Part shown: in pieces, positions 23,774 to 37,875 of the stretch
How positions within the stretch are numbered: position 1 is the stretch's first letter
Layout of the letters: each line of letters opens with the position of its first letter
Assembly: GCA_016806645.1 (NCBI GenBank)
Contig: JACSYO010002005.1
Span: 1,686,001-1,750,000, forward strand
Direction: 5' to 3'
DNA length: 64,000 nucleotides
From: Ophiodon elongatus
Taxonomy: Eukaryota; Chordata; Actinopteri; Perciformes; Hexagrammidae
Program-made: the position numbers and the translations under genes
Notes under the pieces: generated by a model
The model's database searches: none
The model's input: only the letters and a program-made list of their open reading frames with translations
Told to the model about the DNA's origin: nothing

Positions 23774-26700
23774 GCATCTTATTTGCGAAGTGGAACGACT
23801 GGTGCAACACCAAAGGAAAGCCCTGCAGCAGAATATAGTCCATGTATTAAATCAATTTCTAACTTTCATTCAGCACATTCTGTCTGGCCTTAACCAACAT
23901 AATAAATCAAATTCCCTGGAGTGTAACCAGGAAACAGGATCCCCGATGTATATACAGTATGTGTGAATCATTGGCCCTATACATCTGTTCCATAAAACAT
24001 GAACTATCTGCTCTATAAATGAAAAAACAAACAAAGGCGTACCCAATATAAGCAGGAAATCAGCCCTGAGTGTGCGCTATACGTGTAATACAAGGGTCAT
24101 ATTTGGAATAGAAGGACCTATGGGTGCCATAACTCCACTCGATAAAATGAAACAAAGCCAAATAGCGTCCTATATGGTTAATTTAAAGGACATAGACGCA
24201 ATATACGCTGTCCAATCAATACAGAGGAAGTAGGGGTCCTTCAGTACATGCACCTTATTAAAGTAAAATAGGCAGACGGTGTGGAGGAGTGACGTTCATC
24301 GCCCACACATAAAGGGACCCAGGGACAAGAGTTGCTCGTACAGATCACAGATCGATGCGCATTAACATTCCTAACAGAAGCCTCTTAATGTCTCTTTCAT
24401 TTCAATGAGAAGAGGCAGAGGTGCCACTCTCTCCCTCTCCTTGTCGTCGGCCCTCACTGTGTTCACTTGAAGGTTATGAGAACGATTTTGGACGACAACA
24501 GTCATATCTCTTTGCTCCGCCACTGACAGTTTTATCATTCGACGGAGGTCCAGATGAGCAAAGTCTCTTCCAGTGACCTCTGGTTCCAGCAGCTCCAGCT
24601 TTTGCAACAATGAGGTTGCCTTTTCACTTACCGTGGTTTCTCATCTGTTATTTCCTTGGGCCGTGATTGGCCATAGATGTATATATTTTGCAGAACTCCC
24701 TTTCGAGGTTAATGTGTTTGGAGCCATGGTAAGAATATGCAGATTAGGTGTGAGAGGAATACCTTATAAACTACTTTCGAGGTGAGGAAGATTGTTGTTT
24801 GACCTCTACACAAACACATGCTCACCCCATTCACAAAAAATAAAATTACTTTATTCCCGTACTGTGTCTGTGGTTATCAATTGGGAGTTTTAAGGAACAT
24901 AACTGCAATGTAATCTAGTCTAATGGGAGGCGTACATGTCTGTTGGGAATGTATTTTGTTGTGGCTGGATGTTGGTGTCTCTCCAAAATGACAAAAAATG
25001 ACAACTTTTTTAGACTGTAAACTAATCAGCATTAACCAGCATGCTGGGACACATTTAAAAGCTGATGCCCATGAAGGAAAATTATTACACTTTATTACAC
25101 TTAATACCCATTTAACTCACAAATGAGCAAACTCAATACAGAGGAAGACCAGGAGATTTTGTTTAAACGCTCTGGAGAGCCTTAACAAATATGACATCAG
25201 ACTGCAGGAGATGTATTTCATTTTTGGGAAATGAAAAAAAAAATATTTATTGTGTATTTCAGCAATGTAGCTTGTAGCTAATTGCTAATTACCGTACTGG
25301 TTACTTAGCTTCCAAACAAGCTGTGCAACATTTGGATGAGGTTAACTGAGCTGACTCATCTCGAAATACAACTTAAAGAAAATTAATTGACACGTTAACC
25401 TCAAATTGGATAAATCAGTGTATTACAATTCTTCATTTACTCAGTGTGAGTTTATAGTGACAATTTATTGTACTTGATGGGTTGTTTTCCAGTTAGATTT
25501 TTTTTAGTTTGGAATGTCACAGTAAACATCTGGTCTGAAGAGATCTCCGTGCTTCATGAGGAACTAAAGGGAGCCGATACAAACAGGCCTGAAGTGGCCT
25601 TAATCCTTCTGAAGCTGCAGGGGAATAAGTGAGTCTGCAGCATCTTTGAAGTGGTGTTGCCGCTCAGTTTTTCCTCGCCTCCAGTCCTCTCACTGCCAAC
25701 CCCCAAACTGCCCCATGGAACAGTTTCATTACACTGTATATTTGGGTGTGTGTTGGGCAGAAGAATTTCAAATTATAGTAGAAATTGCACCAAAAAATCG
25801 AAATAATCAAGCGGTGGAGACGGACAGAAGGACACATCTTTCAGCTATCTAGATAATTTAAGTCCACCAGAGTGAATGATGTTGGGGGAGGTGAAGAGGA
25901 GGAAAAGTGAAAGAAAAGTGTCGAGAGTGTGGCATAGAGATGAGAAAACGAGTTTCAGCCCATTACCTTACGCAAGTCCCTTAGATGCCAAACTGAACCC
26001 GTTGTTCCACCTCCGCAATGTCACACATAGTAACACGTGCGTGCACACACTCACGAATGCTGTCATCCACCAAAGAGCTGCTGACTTCATCAAATCTCCT
26101 CTCATTCATGGATATTGGGCCCTTCTGTCCTTGGCGGCCCAATTCAATTTCAAGGCTGATCTCAGGGTACTAAAGCGATTGACCTTTCTCATGTCTCCAC
26201 TGTGCATTACTGCAGGTGAGCGTTGTATTAAAATATATTTTCATCTTTTGAATGTGAAGACGCTCCAGAGTGACTGTGTGTCAACTAGTCTGTGCGAGTT
26301 TTCTGAAAACGATGGAAATGTGGGTGGGAATGGGAATGTGCCAAAACGTTCTCCCTCATGGCTTTGTCAGACCCTTTGCCTTCAATTTAATACCACACTG
26401 GACGATCCAGTGCATGGTCGCCTTGAAAACTTTGTGAATTTGAACAGAAACACTTCATGGTCGGCCTTAAAATGAGTACGTACACTAAGTAAAACTTAAA
26501 CAACGTAATAGTACGTAAACATGCCACAAACATAAAATATCCCGAACAAAACTTCAAAATAACTCGAGACACGAACACCGGCCTCCTGGTTGAAAGTCGT
26601 GTGTTTGTTCACGGCGTGTTTTTTTTCAGTCTTTATATTATATTACGTCCTCACTGGATGGGTTTACATTATAGTTACTTAAAAGCCTGCTGTGTCTAAT

Positions 26701-29117
26701 ACAGACACACCGAGGTTTGTGACAAAGCGTTGGTATTTGGTATATGATCTTTAACTAAACCTAACTAAGTTGTTTCCTGTGAAGACGCAAGTTCATTTTG
26801 AAAAGACTGTATGCACGTAACAAGTGGAAATCTACGCTTTTTGTTGGACTTTCATAGGAAAATGCAAAAAAAAACAGATCAGTTGCTTTTCGCAAGATAT
26901 CGTACATGTGGCCATGCATGAGGACACGTTGCGTTGTTGGTCCCTAGAACGACACATTTTCTCTCATCTGACACCGTTATGGTTAAGGTTTGGTTCGGTT
27001 AAGGCACAAAAACAACTTAGTTGAGGGGAAAATCATAATTTGGGGACCTTTGTCACCATGGTTACAATAATAACCAGTTGGTTAAGGTTAGGGAACGATC
27101 GAGGTTGACGGCCTGTGGGCGATGGGAGACAAACAGCTGTCTCCTGTGTCTTAGTGTGATGTTTCTTTGACTCATCTGTTCATTACCAGTTACTGCAAGT
27201 TGTCTTTCTAACTCTTGAGGTAACGTATGGCATCTACTACAACCGAGCATATGATCTCCTTAAGTTTTATTATGGATTAACACATTGAATGTTGGCCTGC
27301 TCCTATCACTTAAGAGGGATTTATAGGGCATACGGAAAGGATCCTGTCTTCTTCAAAGGTGCATGTTCTCATACAGCAGTTCTGCACCCGTGTCACTGCA
27401 GTGGGAAACGTTAGCAGCTTATTTCCTTAAGTGGTCCAGATTGAAGTGTTGGCATCAGGTAGGGGGACCGTCCTAGGAGGGATATAGGAGAGTAAAGCCG
27501 GAGAGACTGGCGGGTGAGAGATATAAAAAGTGTGTGTGAGCCGGAGAGAGAAAGAGAGGGAGGTAAATGGATGCTGCTCTGACGTCAACGTCTTTTCTTA
27601 GCATCCCTCTCCTCCTCCAAGGACATGTGCAGGTGCCCATGGCTGAGGGTGCAAACCCCTCTGTTACCTACTCAGCCACGTGTGTGACAGTGTGAGGGTG
27701 TGTGTCGTGTATCGGAGAGTTAAAGTCACTTTCATCCCCGCACACTGGCAGATGAAACTAATACTGTCTGTATCTCAGGTAAGATTAGACCCGATGGACT
27801 CATTTGATCAGATTAGTCCCTGAACCCCGGCATCATGTTGTTGTGGCTGATCATTTAGTATTACATTTTCGAGCTGTTTGCTATGTACGAGGAGGAGATA
27901 ATGGCGGTGATGGCAATGCCTATTATTAAATCATCCTTCCTAATTCGTGCTCTACTGGGACATATTCTCGGGAATCAAATTATGGTGAAATTAAACTCCT
28001 TTAAAGTCTAATTCTGCCGAGGAAACCCCTTGAGGCCCGCCCTCGGTGTTGGAATCCTTTTTTAGCACAGTCATCTCGCCGTCTCCTCAATTCTTCAACA
28101 CTCCAATCCTCAGTTAAGCCTGTATTAAAGTCAACTTGGCACTGAAGGCCTGTCAAGCTTTGGATTTCTTTGGATTTGGAGCAGTGTGCATGGGGCTATA
28201 GGGGAGAGCGGGGTCTGTTGGGATGAGGCGGAAACCCCCTGGGTCTGAAAATTGAAGCCAATGTGGAATCGCCTTAAACTTGCATTCTTTCTAACAGCCA
28301 GGAGGGGGCGACTCCTCTGGTTGCAAAATTAAGTCAGATTGTATAGAAGTCTATGAAAATAAACCTACTTCTCACTTCTTTTCCTAAACCTAACTAAGCC
28401 AAACCCGGTCTCGTACAAAACTACGTTCCCATAAAACTAAATGCCACGATGTGTCGAGGGAAATATTTTCTCCCCTGATTACTGACGCAGTTATGTTATT
28501 TATTTAAAGAAATTATCAACTTGGTTAGGTTTCGTAAAATAACATCATGGTTTGGCTTGAAATTACTACTAAATTGAAAGAAAAGAAAAGAAAAATGCAA
28601 CAAAAGTACTTGGACACTAACAGCAGTCTCCTGGGTGAAAGTCCTGTATTTTTTTCCCACCACCACGACCTCCTTCTCATTTTAAACTCATCTTTGACAC
28701 ATCAAAGGCAAAATGCAGTTTTTTGTTTATTGGAACGTCATTATTTTGGAGTCAGAGCCAGGAAGAGACGGTGAGGAAGAGGAGTTCATGAGATGAGGGG
28801 AGAGACGAAAGGGAGGGCAGGCTTTGATGAATACCTGTGGTACTGATGCTGACAGTACACACGTCAACACTTCGTGTGTGTCTGTGCGTGTGCGTCACTA
28901 TCTCTGGCACATATGAATCCTGTATCTGTCACTGCTGTTTATGTTCTGTTCTTGTCGCTGTGCTGCAAAATAGCCTTTCTTTCTCTCCTAAGACTTGGGC
29001 GCCAGCGCTATCACTGACAATGAAACACATCTTGCGGGAAAGAGAACCTGATTTTCTAATGTGTTCCCGTCACAGGCCTGTTTTCCAATCTCTAAGGCGC
29101 CACTGATTCCCCTAAGA

Positions 29118-29118
<1 letters not shown>
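23774..29118. other. Intergenic DNA upstream of FNDC5, no gene supported
   Basis: Mostly unique-looking sequence with small repeat fragments, for example one at about 28250-28360. A 199-codon open frame at 25876-26475 has no recognisable domain, lacks gene context and is interpreted as chance. A 79-codon minus-strand frame at 24371-24610 is also unassigned. Low-repeat stretches such as 27850-28030 might be conserved non-coding DNA, but this cannot be judged from one sequence. Confidence 0.4.
28250..28360 (-). mobile_element. Teleost non-autonomous repeat (copy B, reverse orientation)
   Basis: GGCGACTCCTCTGGTTGCAA followed by GTATAGAAGTCTATGA is the reverse complement of 15297-15348. The flank TTGAAGCCAATGTGGAATCG and TTAAACTTGCATTCTTTCTA is the usual continuation of this fish repeat as I know it. 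Confidence 0.55.

Positions 29119-29202
<84 letters not shown>
29119..29202. repeat. (CA)n microsatellite
   Basis: Long, nearly perfect dinucleotide array with ACGCAC at its start. Confidence 0.98.
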
Positions 29203-29204
<2 letters not shown>

Positions 29205-29637
29205 TAACATCCGTGCCAGTGTGCTCTCGTTATGGGGACACATTTCCCATCTCTGCTGGAATGAGTGGAGCAAATACCTCAGTTTACTTTTATACTTTTT
29301 ACCATTGAGCCTTCATATCAAGAAACATCCAGACAATATTATCCCCGTCATCATCATCATCATCACATCATCATCTCTACACCATTATTTCTTCTACACA
29401 CACAGTTTAATGATCCTTCTGTTCACAGAGCGGTCCCTTCATTAGCGCTGCAGTAACAGTGCAGCCAGTGGGAAAAGTGTATTGATATGAATGACTAATA
29501 CATCATATTTAGGTGCAGTTAGTGTGATTTCTTTTGTGCACAGGAGTAGAAACCATTACCATAATATCGCCAGGGGGTTGTGTGTTATTGCCAGTAACTC
29601 AGCGATCACAGACAAAACTCACTTTTCAAAACAACGC

Positions 29638-29948
29638 TGGTAAAAAGTCACCTCTCTTCTTCTGGTAAAAAGTTACCTCTCTTCTTCTGGTAAAAAGTTA
29701 CCTCTCTTCTTCTGGTAAAAAGTCACCTCTCTTCTTCTGGTAAAAAGTCACCTCTCTTCTTCTGGTAAAAAGTCACCTCTCTTCTTCTGGTAAAAAGTCA
29801 CCTCTCTTCTTCTGGTAAAAAGTCACCTCTCTTCTTCTGGTAAAAAGTCACCTCTCTTCTTCTGGTAAAAAGTTACCTCTCTTCTTCTGGTAAAAAGTCA
29901 CCTCTCTTCTTCTGGTAAAGAGTCACCTCTCTTCTTCTGGTAAAAAGC
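29638..29948. repeat. 25-bp minisatellite, 12 full copies plus a partial one
   Basis: Units start every 25 bases from 29638 to 29913, with a partial unit at 29938. The core is AAAAAGTCACCTCTCTTCTT. Variants carry GTTACC instead of GTCACC, and one has AAAGAGTC. Intergenic. Confidence 0.97.
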
Positions 29949-31019
29949 CAACATGCCTGAACGGAAAGGAAATCACTATTCACCAGTTCACTAGTTACAT
30001 GAAAAGGAGCATTGCAAGACAAAGTAAACACACTGGCCACAGCATCTGTTTACATTCTGCTCCGAATACAAATAGAGAAGATATCTGCTGTCACATTGGC
30101 AACACGTGTTTTAGTTTGCTTTGTTCTGCGCTGGTCTGGGAAAAGAAGAGGAAGTTGTGGATGAAGAAGAGGCAAAAACAAGTGAAATCACTGATTCCCA
30201 CGACTAAACATCTGTTCACAGTAGCTCTCCGCCACGTTGGCCTCCACTGTGGATTTACAAAATTGACTGTTGAGTCAGACGGGTGTGTTATGCTCTATCA
30301 GGGAAATGAACACAAGATAACCAACAAAAGCCTCGAGGTGCCCTGTGGCTGACTGCTGGTGTGTCAAGGCCCAAAGACTCGAAGATGGGGTGCAGAATAT
30401 TGATTTTACTTCTCCTGGTCATTAGGCATCAATAGAATCAGGGATATAATATTGTCTGTATGGTTGTGTAGTAAACATATTACCAGTGGTGAAATAGAAC
30501 CAAGAATACTCATTCAATCACAAATCAAATGAAATCATATATACATATAATACTTTAAATTACAGTTTTCGGAAGATGTTGTGTCTATATTTTGCATATA
30601 TCTTCCTCACTATCACTCAAATTGATTTATAGCCAAAGAAGATATATCTGTAAATATGTGTGTGATTGTGATTGATAAGAGAGGAGGAAAAACAATTGGA
30701 GGCATCTCAACCCCACAACCAAGGCAGCAAAGCCAACCCTGCACAGGAACAAAAATCTGTATTTAAAATGTTTCATAGAAGATCAAAACAGACGACCAAC
30801 AGTGTAACAGTCCACACTGTGCTGCACATACTGTACAGTGATGGAGGATGGAGGATAGTCCAGGGGTTGAGGTGGTTATGTAATAATCCTCTTCTTTCTG
30901 CTCTTCTGCACACGGCCTCTATATTTGGCAGCAAAGGCATCAAAAAGGTGCAGCTCTGGGACTCCAGCTGGAGCCATTACTTATTCACAACAATGGCTTT
31001 GTGAGCAGTGGGAGGACAG

Positions 31020-31061
<42 letters not shown>

Positions 31062-34000
31062 ATCATTAAACCACTACTGTCCCACGTTTCCTTCCTCTCC
31101 CAGATGCTCTCTATTTTTCTGTTTCTCTAAACTCTCTGTCAGTTCTGTCTAAAGCAGTATTTTAGTGACGATGCAGAAGGAAGAGAACGACGCATCGTTT
31201 CATAACTGTAGTTCCGTCTTTTAGCCAGCAGGGGGAAATGTAGGGTAAACACCGATGGCCTGCAGGAAGACACACTCTGTGTTGATTTTTCCTTCCTTGA
31301 TGGATAAGGAGTAACACTATCGAAAAAAATAAAAGAAATAATAAACTTGATGCATTCAAATGTTCCAAAATGACACTTAACTTATATCTGTGCACATTTA
31401 TTTGTGAAGAAAAATGTATAGCCCTCAATTAGGGACTTTATGTATTGTTACTCCAGCCGAGGAAGATGTACTCAGATCCTTTACTTGAGTAAAACTACCA
31501 ATACAACAATCTAGAAATACTCAGTATGTACAAGTTGCAACAGCTTGTCCCTCCTCTTCAACCACATCTGTTTAGTGGCAGTTCCCCACCTGTCCACCAG
31601 GTGCCCTCAGACTTTTTTCACCAGACTTTTCTCATCACCTGCTCACCTATTCTCACTTCCCTCATCAGTCACTCACTTCACATACCGGCCCACTTCCTTC
31701 GTTCAAAGAAAGACATTTCATCAAAGCAGTACTTTCCTCTGAGTTTCAGCCGCGTGTTTCCGATCTGTTTCTGTATTTTTTTCTGTTTCCTGTCTGTGGT
31801 TTTACCTGAGTTCTGACCTGCTGCCTGTCTGGTCCTTGTTGGATTTGTTTGCCTGTTTGAACAGACTTCTTGGTGTTGACGCCTGCCTGTTTCACAAATC
31901 TGTTTGCTGTGTCCCAATAAATTATTGAACGTTCCCTGTCTGCGTCGGAGTCCTCCTTCCTCTGCTCATTCCGGCCGTGTATCATGGCAGGTTCGTGAAA
32001 ATAAATCTTTTGTTTCTGTGTTCAGGGACACAAATTATCCATGTTTTTCATGTTGCTCAGCAAGAAAACAATACCAATGGAGAGTCACTTAGGGACCGTT
32101 TTCATGGTGGACCCACACATTAAATGCATCCACGTGACTCTGTGATTGTCATAGCTAGTGACGTGGTTTTAACTGACCGGAAAAATTATTTGAGCCGAGC
32201 ACCCCAAAGAAATTGGACAATTTGTGTCGTTGAGCGCAAAACCAATAGATTGCATTTCGTGACTATTACACAAACTGCCCGTGAGACTGTGTTGTACATT
32301 CACCACCGTGACACAAGGCCTTCATTCAAAACCCTAATAGCAAAAATACACAAGTATTTATATCTAAAAGTTCTAAAATTAACCTGCAGAAAAAATGGCC
32401 CCTATGATTGACATATGTGACATCATTAGATTGTTGCTGATGCATCAAGAAGCATTTTACCGGCAAACTAGTTTTTCAGTACTTTAAATACAGTTACATA
32501 TTTTATTCCGTGAGCCACAAGATTAACCTGAGGTTTTAGTGTTAATGTGACAGGAAAAGAAAACAGAAAAAAATAAACTAATGTGACCTCTTTGTATCTC
32601 TATGGTGGAAATGTGAACATCCCACATATGACAGGGGGCCTCAACTAGACGTTTGAGTCAAAGGTCACAAGCCAATAAGGTTGGGGAGCAGCAGTTTAAC
32701 CTTTAAAACAGAATTGTATTTTAAAAGATTAGCATTAATGTCTTTAACATCTTAATGTCAAACGAAAGTGCTAACTATAGCTGTCAAAAAAATGTACCGT
32801 GGTAAAAAAACAAGAGCAACATTTCCCCCTGAAATGTACTGCAGGAAAAGTATAAAGTAGCATAAACAGGAAATTAACATAAGTACCGTAATTGAGTGAA
32901 TTTATTAACTGCCTGCACACCAGCAAGGACCAGTTGCTGAAAAACTGATGTCTTTAAATTACTTCCTCAAAAGCATTGAATTAATCCTTCTGTAAATAGC
33001 AGCCTATTTGGTCACGCTGTGGAATTAAAGTGAAAAAATAAATAAATAAATCGCTCACACTTTAACAAGGGCAAACACAGGTGCTATGACTGATATGCAA
33101 ATGTGGACCTTTAATAACAAACTACAATTAAAATACTGGTGAGAAAATAAAAGTCATGATATAAGTCAAACATCAATTAACAAGCTCTCCTTTTAGAAAT
33201 AAACCTGCTCTCACGCTCAGATTCAGAGGGGCTTTTCTCCGTCAAACAGCCAGTGAGTTGCGAGCCACGTACGCTCCGTCAAAAGGAGGTCACAGCTTGA
33301 CTTTTACGAAACGATGACAGAGTAGCTTTTGAAGTGTCGCGGCTGAGCGGAGGGACATCTCCAAACAGCACTCAATCGTACGCGTGTGAAACCCGGTGAG
33401 ACGAGGCTTAATTGCACTGCAGCCAATGTTTGGTATTTGAACCCGGCGACTCCTGAAAACGTTTTACAGGAAGAGAGCTGGATTTTGTGCGACAAAAACG
33501 GAGATGGTATATAAGGCATAATCAGTGTTCATTTAAATTTTCAATATCCCAAATGTCTTACTTAGATACTAGTTACTTTGATGTAATCAAACCCCTAATC
33601 AAGGCTTTTACTCTATAATCTGTGCTCATCACTGGTTACTGTTGCATTCATGCATAGTAGAGCTGATGTGACTTCGCAGCCCAGCACTCCCGCTATTTCT
33701 CCAGCTGACGCTAATGGCTGCCAACCGACTTTTTAGGCCAAGTTATTTTCCGATTTACACGTTATTAACTCAACAACTCGCTAATGAGCATGTGTGCTGA
33801 GGCAAATATTAATTAAAGGAATAATCAGCCACAACAGTAATGATTGAAAGTGACAATAGCAAATCTTAATGAAAATTGAACATGGGTATTAAACGTACAT
33901 TATGGAACACAAATGAAAAGGAGGAGGGGGTTGGAGAGCAGCTTATATTTAATGGTGATTGAGCTGGCGTCAACTCGAATCCATTACTAGTCCCATTAAA

Positions 34001-35210
34001 GACCTTGTATTGAATTACTTTACTGGAGGAGGGAGAAAACATATCAGTAGTTTCAACAGTTACAGCTTGTGAAAAGAGGAAAGCGACTGAGTTATGGCAT
34101 GAACCAAACGTTTCACCCTCCATAATATGGGAATAGTCTCATTGTGGAAAAAGCACTGGGGTTTTATATCTGCTTTCAAACACTCGTAAAAACACATCGC
34201 TTCAAAAAACAGTAAAGAAAAGGAGGCGTCGTCAATCACACAATCATTGCTAAAGTAAAAGAACACACACACAAACCTATTTTTGTCCCGTATGAGGACA
34301 TTGCAGTCACTCAAGACTTACGCTAACCTTCTCCAAAACAGTTGTTTTGTCCCCAAATGGAAGTTAAATCCCCGTCACACGACTGTGTGAATGTAGTTTT
34401 GTCCCTGCAACATGATCAATTAAAGTATGCACACACGCATACACTTGTACTTGTGCATCTACACTTGTGAGGACCATAGTTTCCATACTCATTTCCTCGG
34501 GCCCCAGCCCTGACATTAAAGGGTGAAAAAACTTAAAGAGTTAACAACTAAATCAACTTTTTGGAGTTATTGAGTTTTATGTAATGCCATTTTAATACAC
34601 TATCTATTGATCATGGTCCCGTTCATTGCAACAGTAGTTATTGGCATTTTTTCCGGAGAAAATTAAGTACGGCTTGACCAGGACAAAACAAAAAACAATC
34701 GGTGACAAATCTATGGCAGTACCCGTCACTTGATGAGGCAGCATCACATTCAAGTGGGCCGTTACATAGCTAGAAAGTAAAATTAGTGATTATGTTACCA
34801 TGGTTCCATGAATTTTGTATGTCTGGCAGACTTACTGTATATGCCGGCATCAACATGGCTGAAATGTGTGTAGAGTCAGAGTGAATGGAACAGGAAAAGT
34901 GATGCGACTAAGCTGAATAAGTGAAAGGAACATGCTTGTGCTGTGATATCAAATTGGTCATTAAAGGTGCAGTAATTGATTGTTAGGCATCATGGGGGCA
35001 ACTGTACAACCTGAAAACACAACAATTGTCATATTGTCATCTAGTTGTGTTGTTATGGTGCATTCATTTAGAGTCTTGTTTCTAACAAATGTAAGTCTAA
35101 TTTTCACTCCACTTTTAACCCTTTTTTGGTCGAGCTACTTGTTGGATGTTCAACTGTCTTCACCAGCTAGTTGCTCAAAATCCCCCAAAGCTCTGTTAAG
35201 TTGAGGGGAG

Positions 35211-35256
<46 letters not shown>
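35211..35256. repeat. (GTT)n microsatellite
   Basis: About 15 trinucleotide units. Confidence 0.97.
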
Positions 35257-35368
35257 ATTTGAAATTATTATTGTGAAGCATAATTTTCCAAGATACAACG
35301 TGACCCTAACTCTGACTAAGTCTTAATCCACATGAAGTCCTCACTTCTTCTAAAATGTCCCAGGTACA

Positions 35369-35408
<40 letters not shown>

Positions 35409-35650
35409 TGTGTTTTAATGACTTTAGAGGACATTACATTCATTTCCTGGAGACTTACCCTAACACTATCCATAACCGCTATCAGCTTGACCCTAACCTT
35501 AACCTAAACCTAATCTTACCCTAAACTTAAACCAAGTCTTCACTATAAAATTTAATGATTTACATTATGGGGAGATGCCATGTTCCCATTTCATCCCCCA
35601 AACAAATGCTAGTCCCCACAATGTGACTGTGTAAGCAGAAGATAAGCCTT

Positions 35651-35652
<2 letters not shown>

Positions 35653-35718
<66 letters not shown>
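35653..35718. repeat. (CA)n microsatellite
   Basis: Perfect dinucleotide array; a related array lies at 35371-35406. Confidence 0.98.
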
Positions 35719-35721
<3 letters not shown>

Positions 35722-37212
35722 AGCAGAGGTTTCACCCATGTTATTGCCTTCTCTGTTTCCAGTTCATCCTCCTCCTATTGAACGTATAGCCGACGGGGTG
35801 CAGGACACAAACTGTGATTTAGTGGCAGTGTAAACTAGAAAGCCGAGGCCCGGCGGCTCTGCTTTATCAGCGGTGCAACATCTTGCCGCGGGGGACACGA
35901 GAACTCATTTAGGGTGTTGCCAGGGATGGTTTCGCACCAGCTGATAGCACGGTTGAATTACAATCGCACTGCTACTCTTTTATTTATTCCTCTCCGTTAG
36001 TCTGCCTGTGTGTTTGTGTCTGTGCCTGAAAGCAGGTAGAGACGAGCACTGGGAGTTTTGGATGCTCCGTGACTGAGGTGGCACCTGCAAACACATGCAG
36101 TTGTGCAACACACACACACACACACACACTCACACACGGTGCTGGTAATGAGAAACGTAAGCTGTCCCCAAGAGTTTTGGGGAGTTTAACACAAGAAATG
36201 ATAATAACCATGGAATCCAATTTTGACACAGTGAGATTATTGGGGGTGTGCGCATGGGTTTTATTGTGTGTCTGTGTGTGTGATGTCTCATAGTGTGCAC
36301 CAGATGGCTCTAGGGTCACCATGGAGACTGGGGACATAATCAGCATGTGGTGGGTGTTTTTGAATTTCTGGGGGAATGAGGTCTGTTAGGTCAGTTCCAA
36401 AATTACAGTGGATAGACTCTCCTTCCCTTCCCAGGTCGTTGACATGCTGCCTCACCTGAACTGATGAGGGCAAGCCTGTCCAGCTCAGGTCTCTCAGCTC
36501 CCACTTGGGTCTTTTCTTTTCGCATGCAACACCTTCATACCATGTTTTTCAGTCACCCCGACACTTACAGCTGACGTACCGATGCGTTTCCGGTTTGAAA
36601 GATATCTTAGGAAAAGTAAAATTCTCTTTTTTTTATGTGCGTTTCCCTACGAATGCCCAGCAACATGTGTCAATTTGAGGCTTGTTACATACAGTCAGTC
36701 TTTTAAAAATAAACTTCCGTCTTCACAGGAAACAACTAAGTTAAGTTCAGGCAACAAAACTAATGGGTTAGGTTTAGGAAAAGATCGTGGTTTTGGTTAA
36801 AATAACTACAGAAATGGCGTTATGTAAGGACCAAAACAGCGGTCTCCTGGACTAAAGGCTCATGTTTCACTCAGCCATTCACCCTGACCTCCTTTGTTAC
36901 TTTAATTTTGATAAGTTTAAGTTAATGTGACCAATAAAGCTCACGCAAGCTCCGGAAAACTTGGTGTGTGGTTGTTCTTTCTAGGAAGTGATATGTTTTT
37001 AATACATAGTAGAAGGATTTGTATCCACATAACGCTCCTCAGAGACAAATTACAGTATTTTACACAAAAATGTAATTGTCAGGTGATCTCTAAGGAGTGC
37101 CCACCTGCTCCCTCTCTACTTTCGTGAAACCTCCACTAATTTCAAACAGCCGGATTTGTTGTGCATGCAGAAATCTCTTTACAATGTCAGAGAGGACATT
37201 CATACTCTAGAC

Positions 37213-37875
37213 TAGAGGTCTTCAACAGGGGGTCGCGACCCCTAGAAGGTCCGCGGAGGTACTGCAATGGGGTCGTGAAATGTTTGGTTGATTAGACGAT
37301 TTTTCATTTTTTTCCCATATTTCTTCCTCCAATTTTTTTTGCAACAAATTTAAATGTCTTTACATACACATTAACACAAATCCAACATATTGTAGCAAAT
37401 GGATAAAAACATGAATCTGTCCATTATTTTAATAGTTCAGTATTGTATGCAAGATAACACGGCATACGGCAGTGGCACTAATAGGCCATCACTCATCTTC
37501 ATTTCCACATTTATGTTTAAAATTAAAAACATAAATTTGAATAGCTTGTATAAATGGTTATCATGCAATTGACAGACAATGTTGATATTGGCATTGGTAT
37601 CAGTTGACAAGGTATGTTTATAAATGGCAATGGCATGGCCACCCTACTCACTGTACCTTGCACATGTTTTAAAATAAAAACATTAATATATGAACCTGTG
37701 TATTATTTGAAGTAGTAGTAGTATTGAATGCACAATAACAAGATATGTTTATACATGGCACTAGGCCCAGTTTAATATAAAACACAATTGTATACAAATG
37801 ATATAGCAGGGGGTCCTTGCTCCATCTCTTTATCAATATGGGGGTCCTTGGCCTGAAAAGCGTTGAGGACCCATG
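37213..37875. mobile_element. Non-autonomous hAT-type element with 8-bp target duplications
   Basis: The termini TAGAGGTCTTCAAC (37213-37226) and GTTGAGGACCCATG (37862-37875) are imperfect inverted repeats. Flanks are CTCTAGAC (37205-37212) and CTCTAGAG (37876-37883): 7 of 8 bases match, and both fit the nTCTAGAn target consensus known for hAT (Ac/Charlie-like) elements. The 663-bp AT-rich interior has no transposase frame. Confidence 0.8.

Larger units (their letters stand above)
29949..37204. other. Intergenic DNA, no gene supported
   Basis: Contains (GT)n at 31023-31060, a repeat fragment with AGATCCTTTACTTGAGTAAA at about 31455-31530, (GTT)n at 35211-35256, (CA)n at 35371-35406 and 35653-35718, GAGGACATT/CCCTAAC-rich repeat DNA around these arrays (34265-34515, 35285-35650), and a TTTAGGAAAAGAT repeat at about 36740-36900. 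Open frames here lack domains. Confidence 0.4.

Noticed and set aside
25876..26475. 199-codon open frame, the longest in the window
   Set aside because: No recognisable domain, no splice or promoter context, and composition like surrounding DNA. Judged to be chance.
35461..35530. CCCTAAC/AACCTTAACC-like words resembling interstitial telomere repeat
   Set aside because: Units are irregular and not tandem TTAGGG. They belong to a (CA)n-associated interspersed repeat seen also near 34.3 kb.
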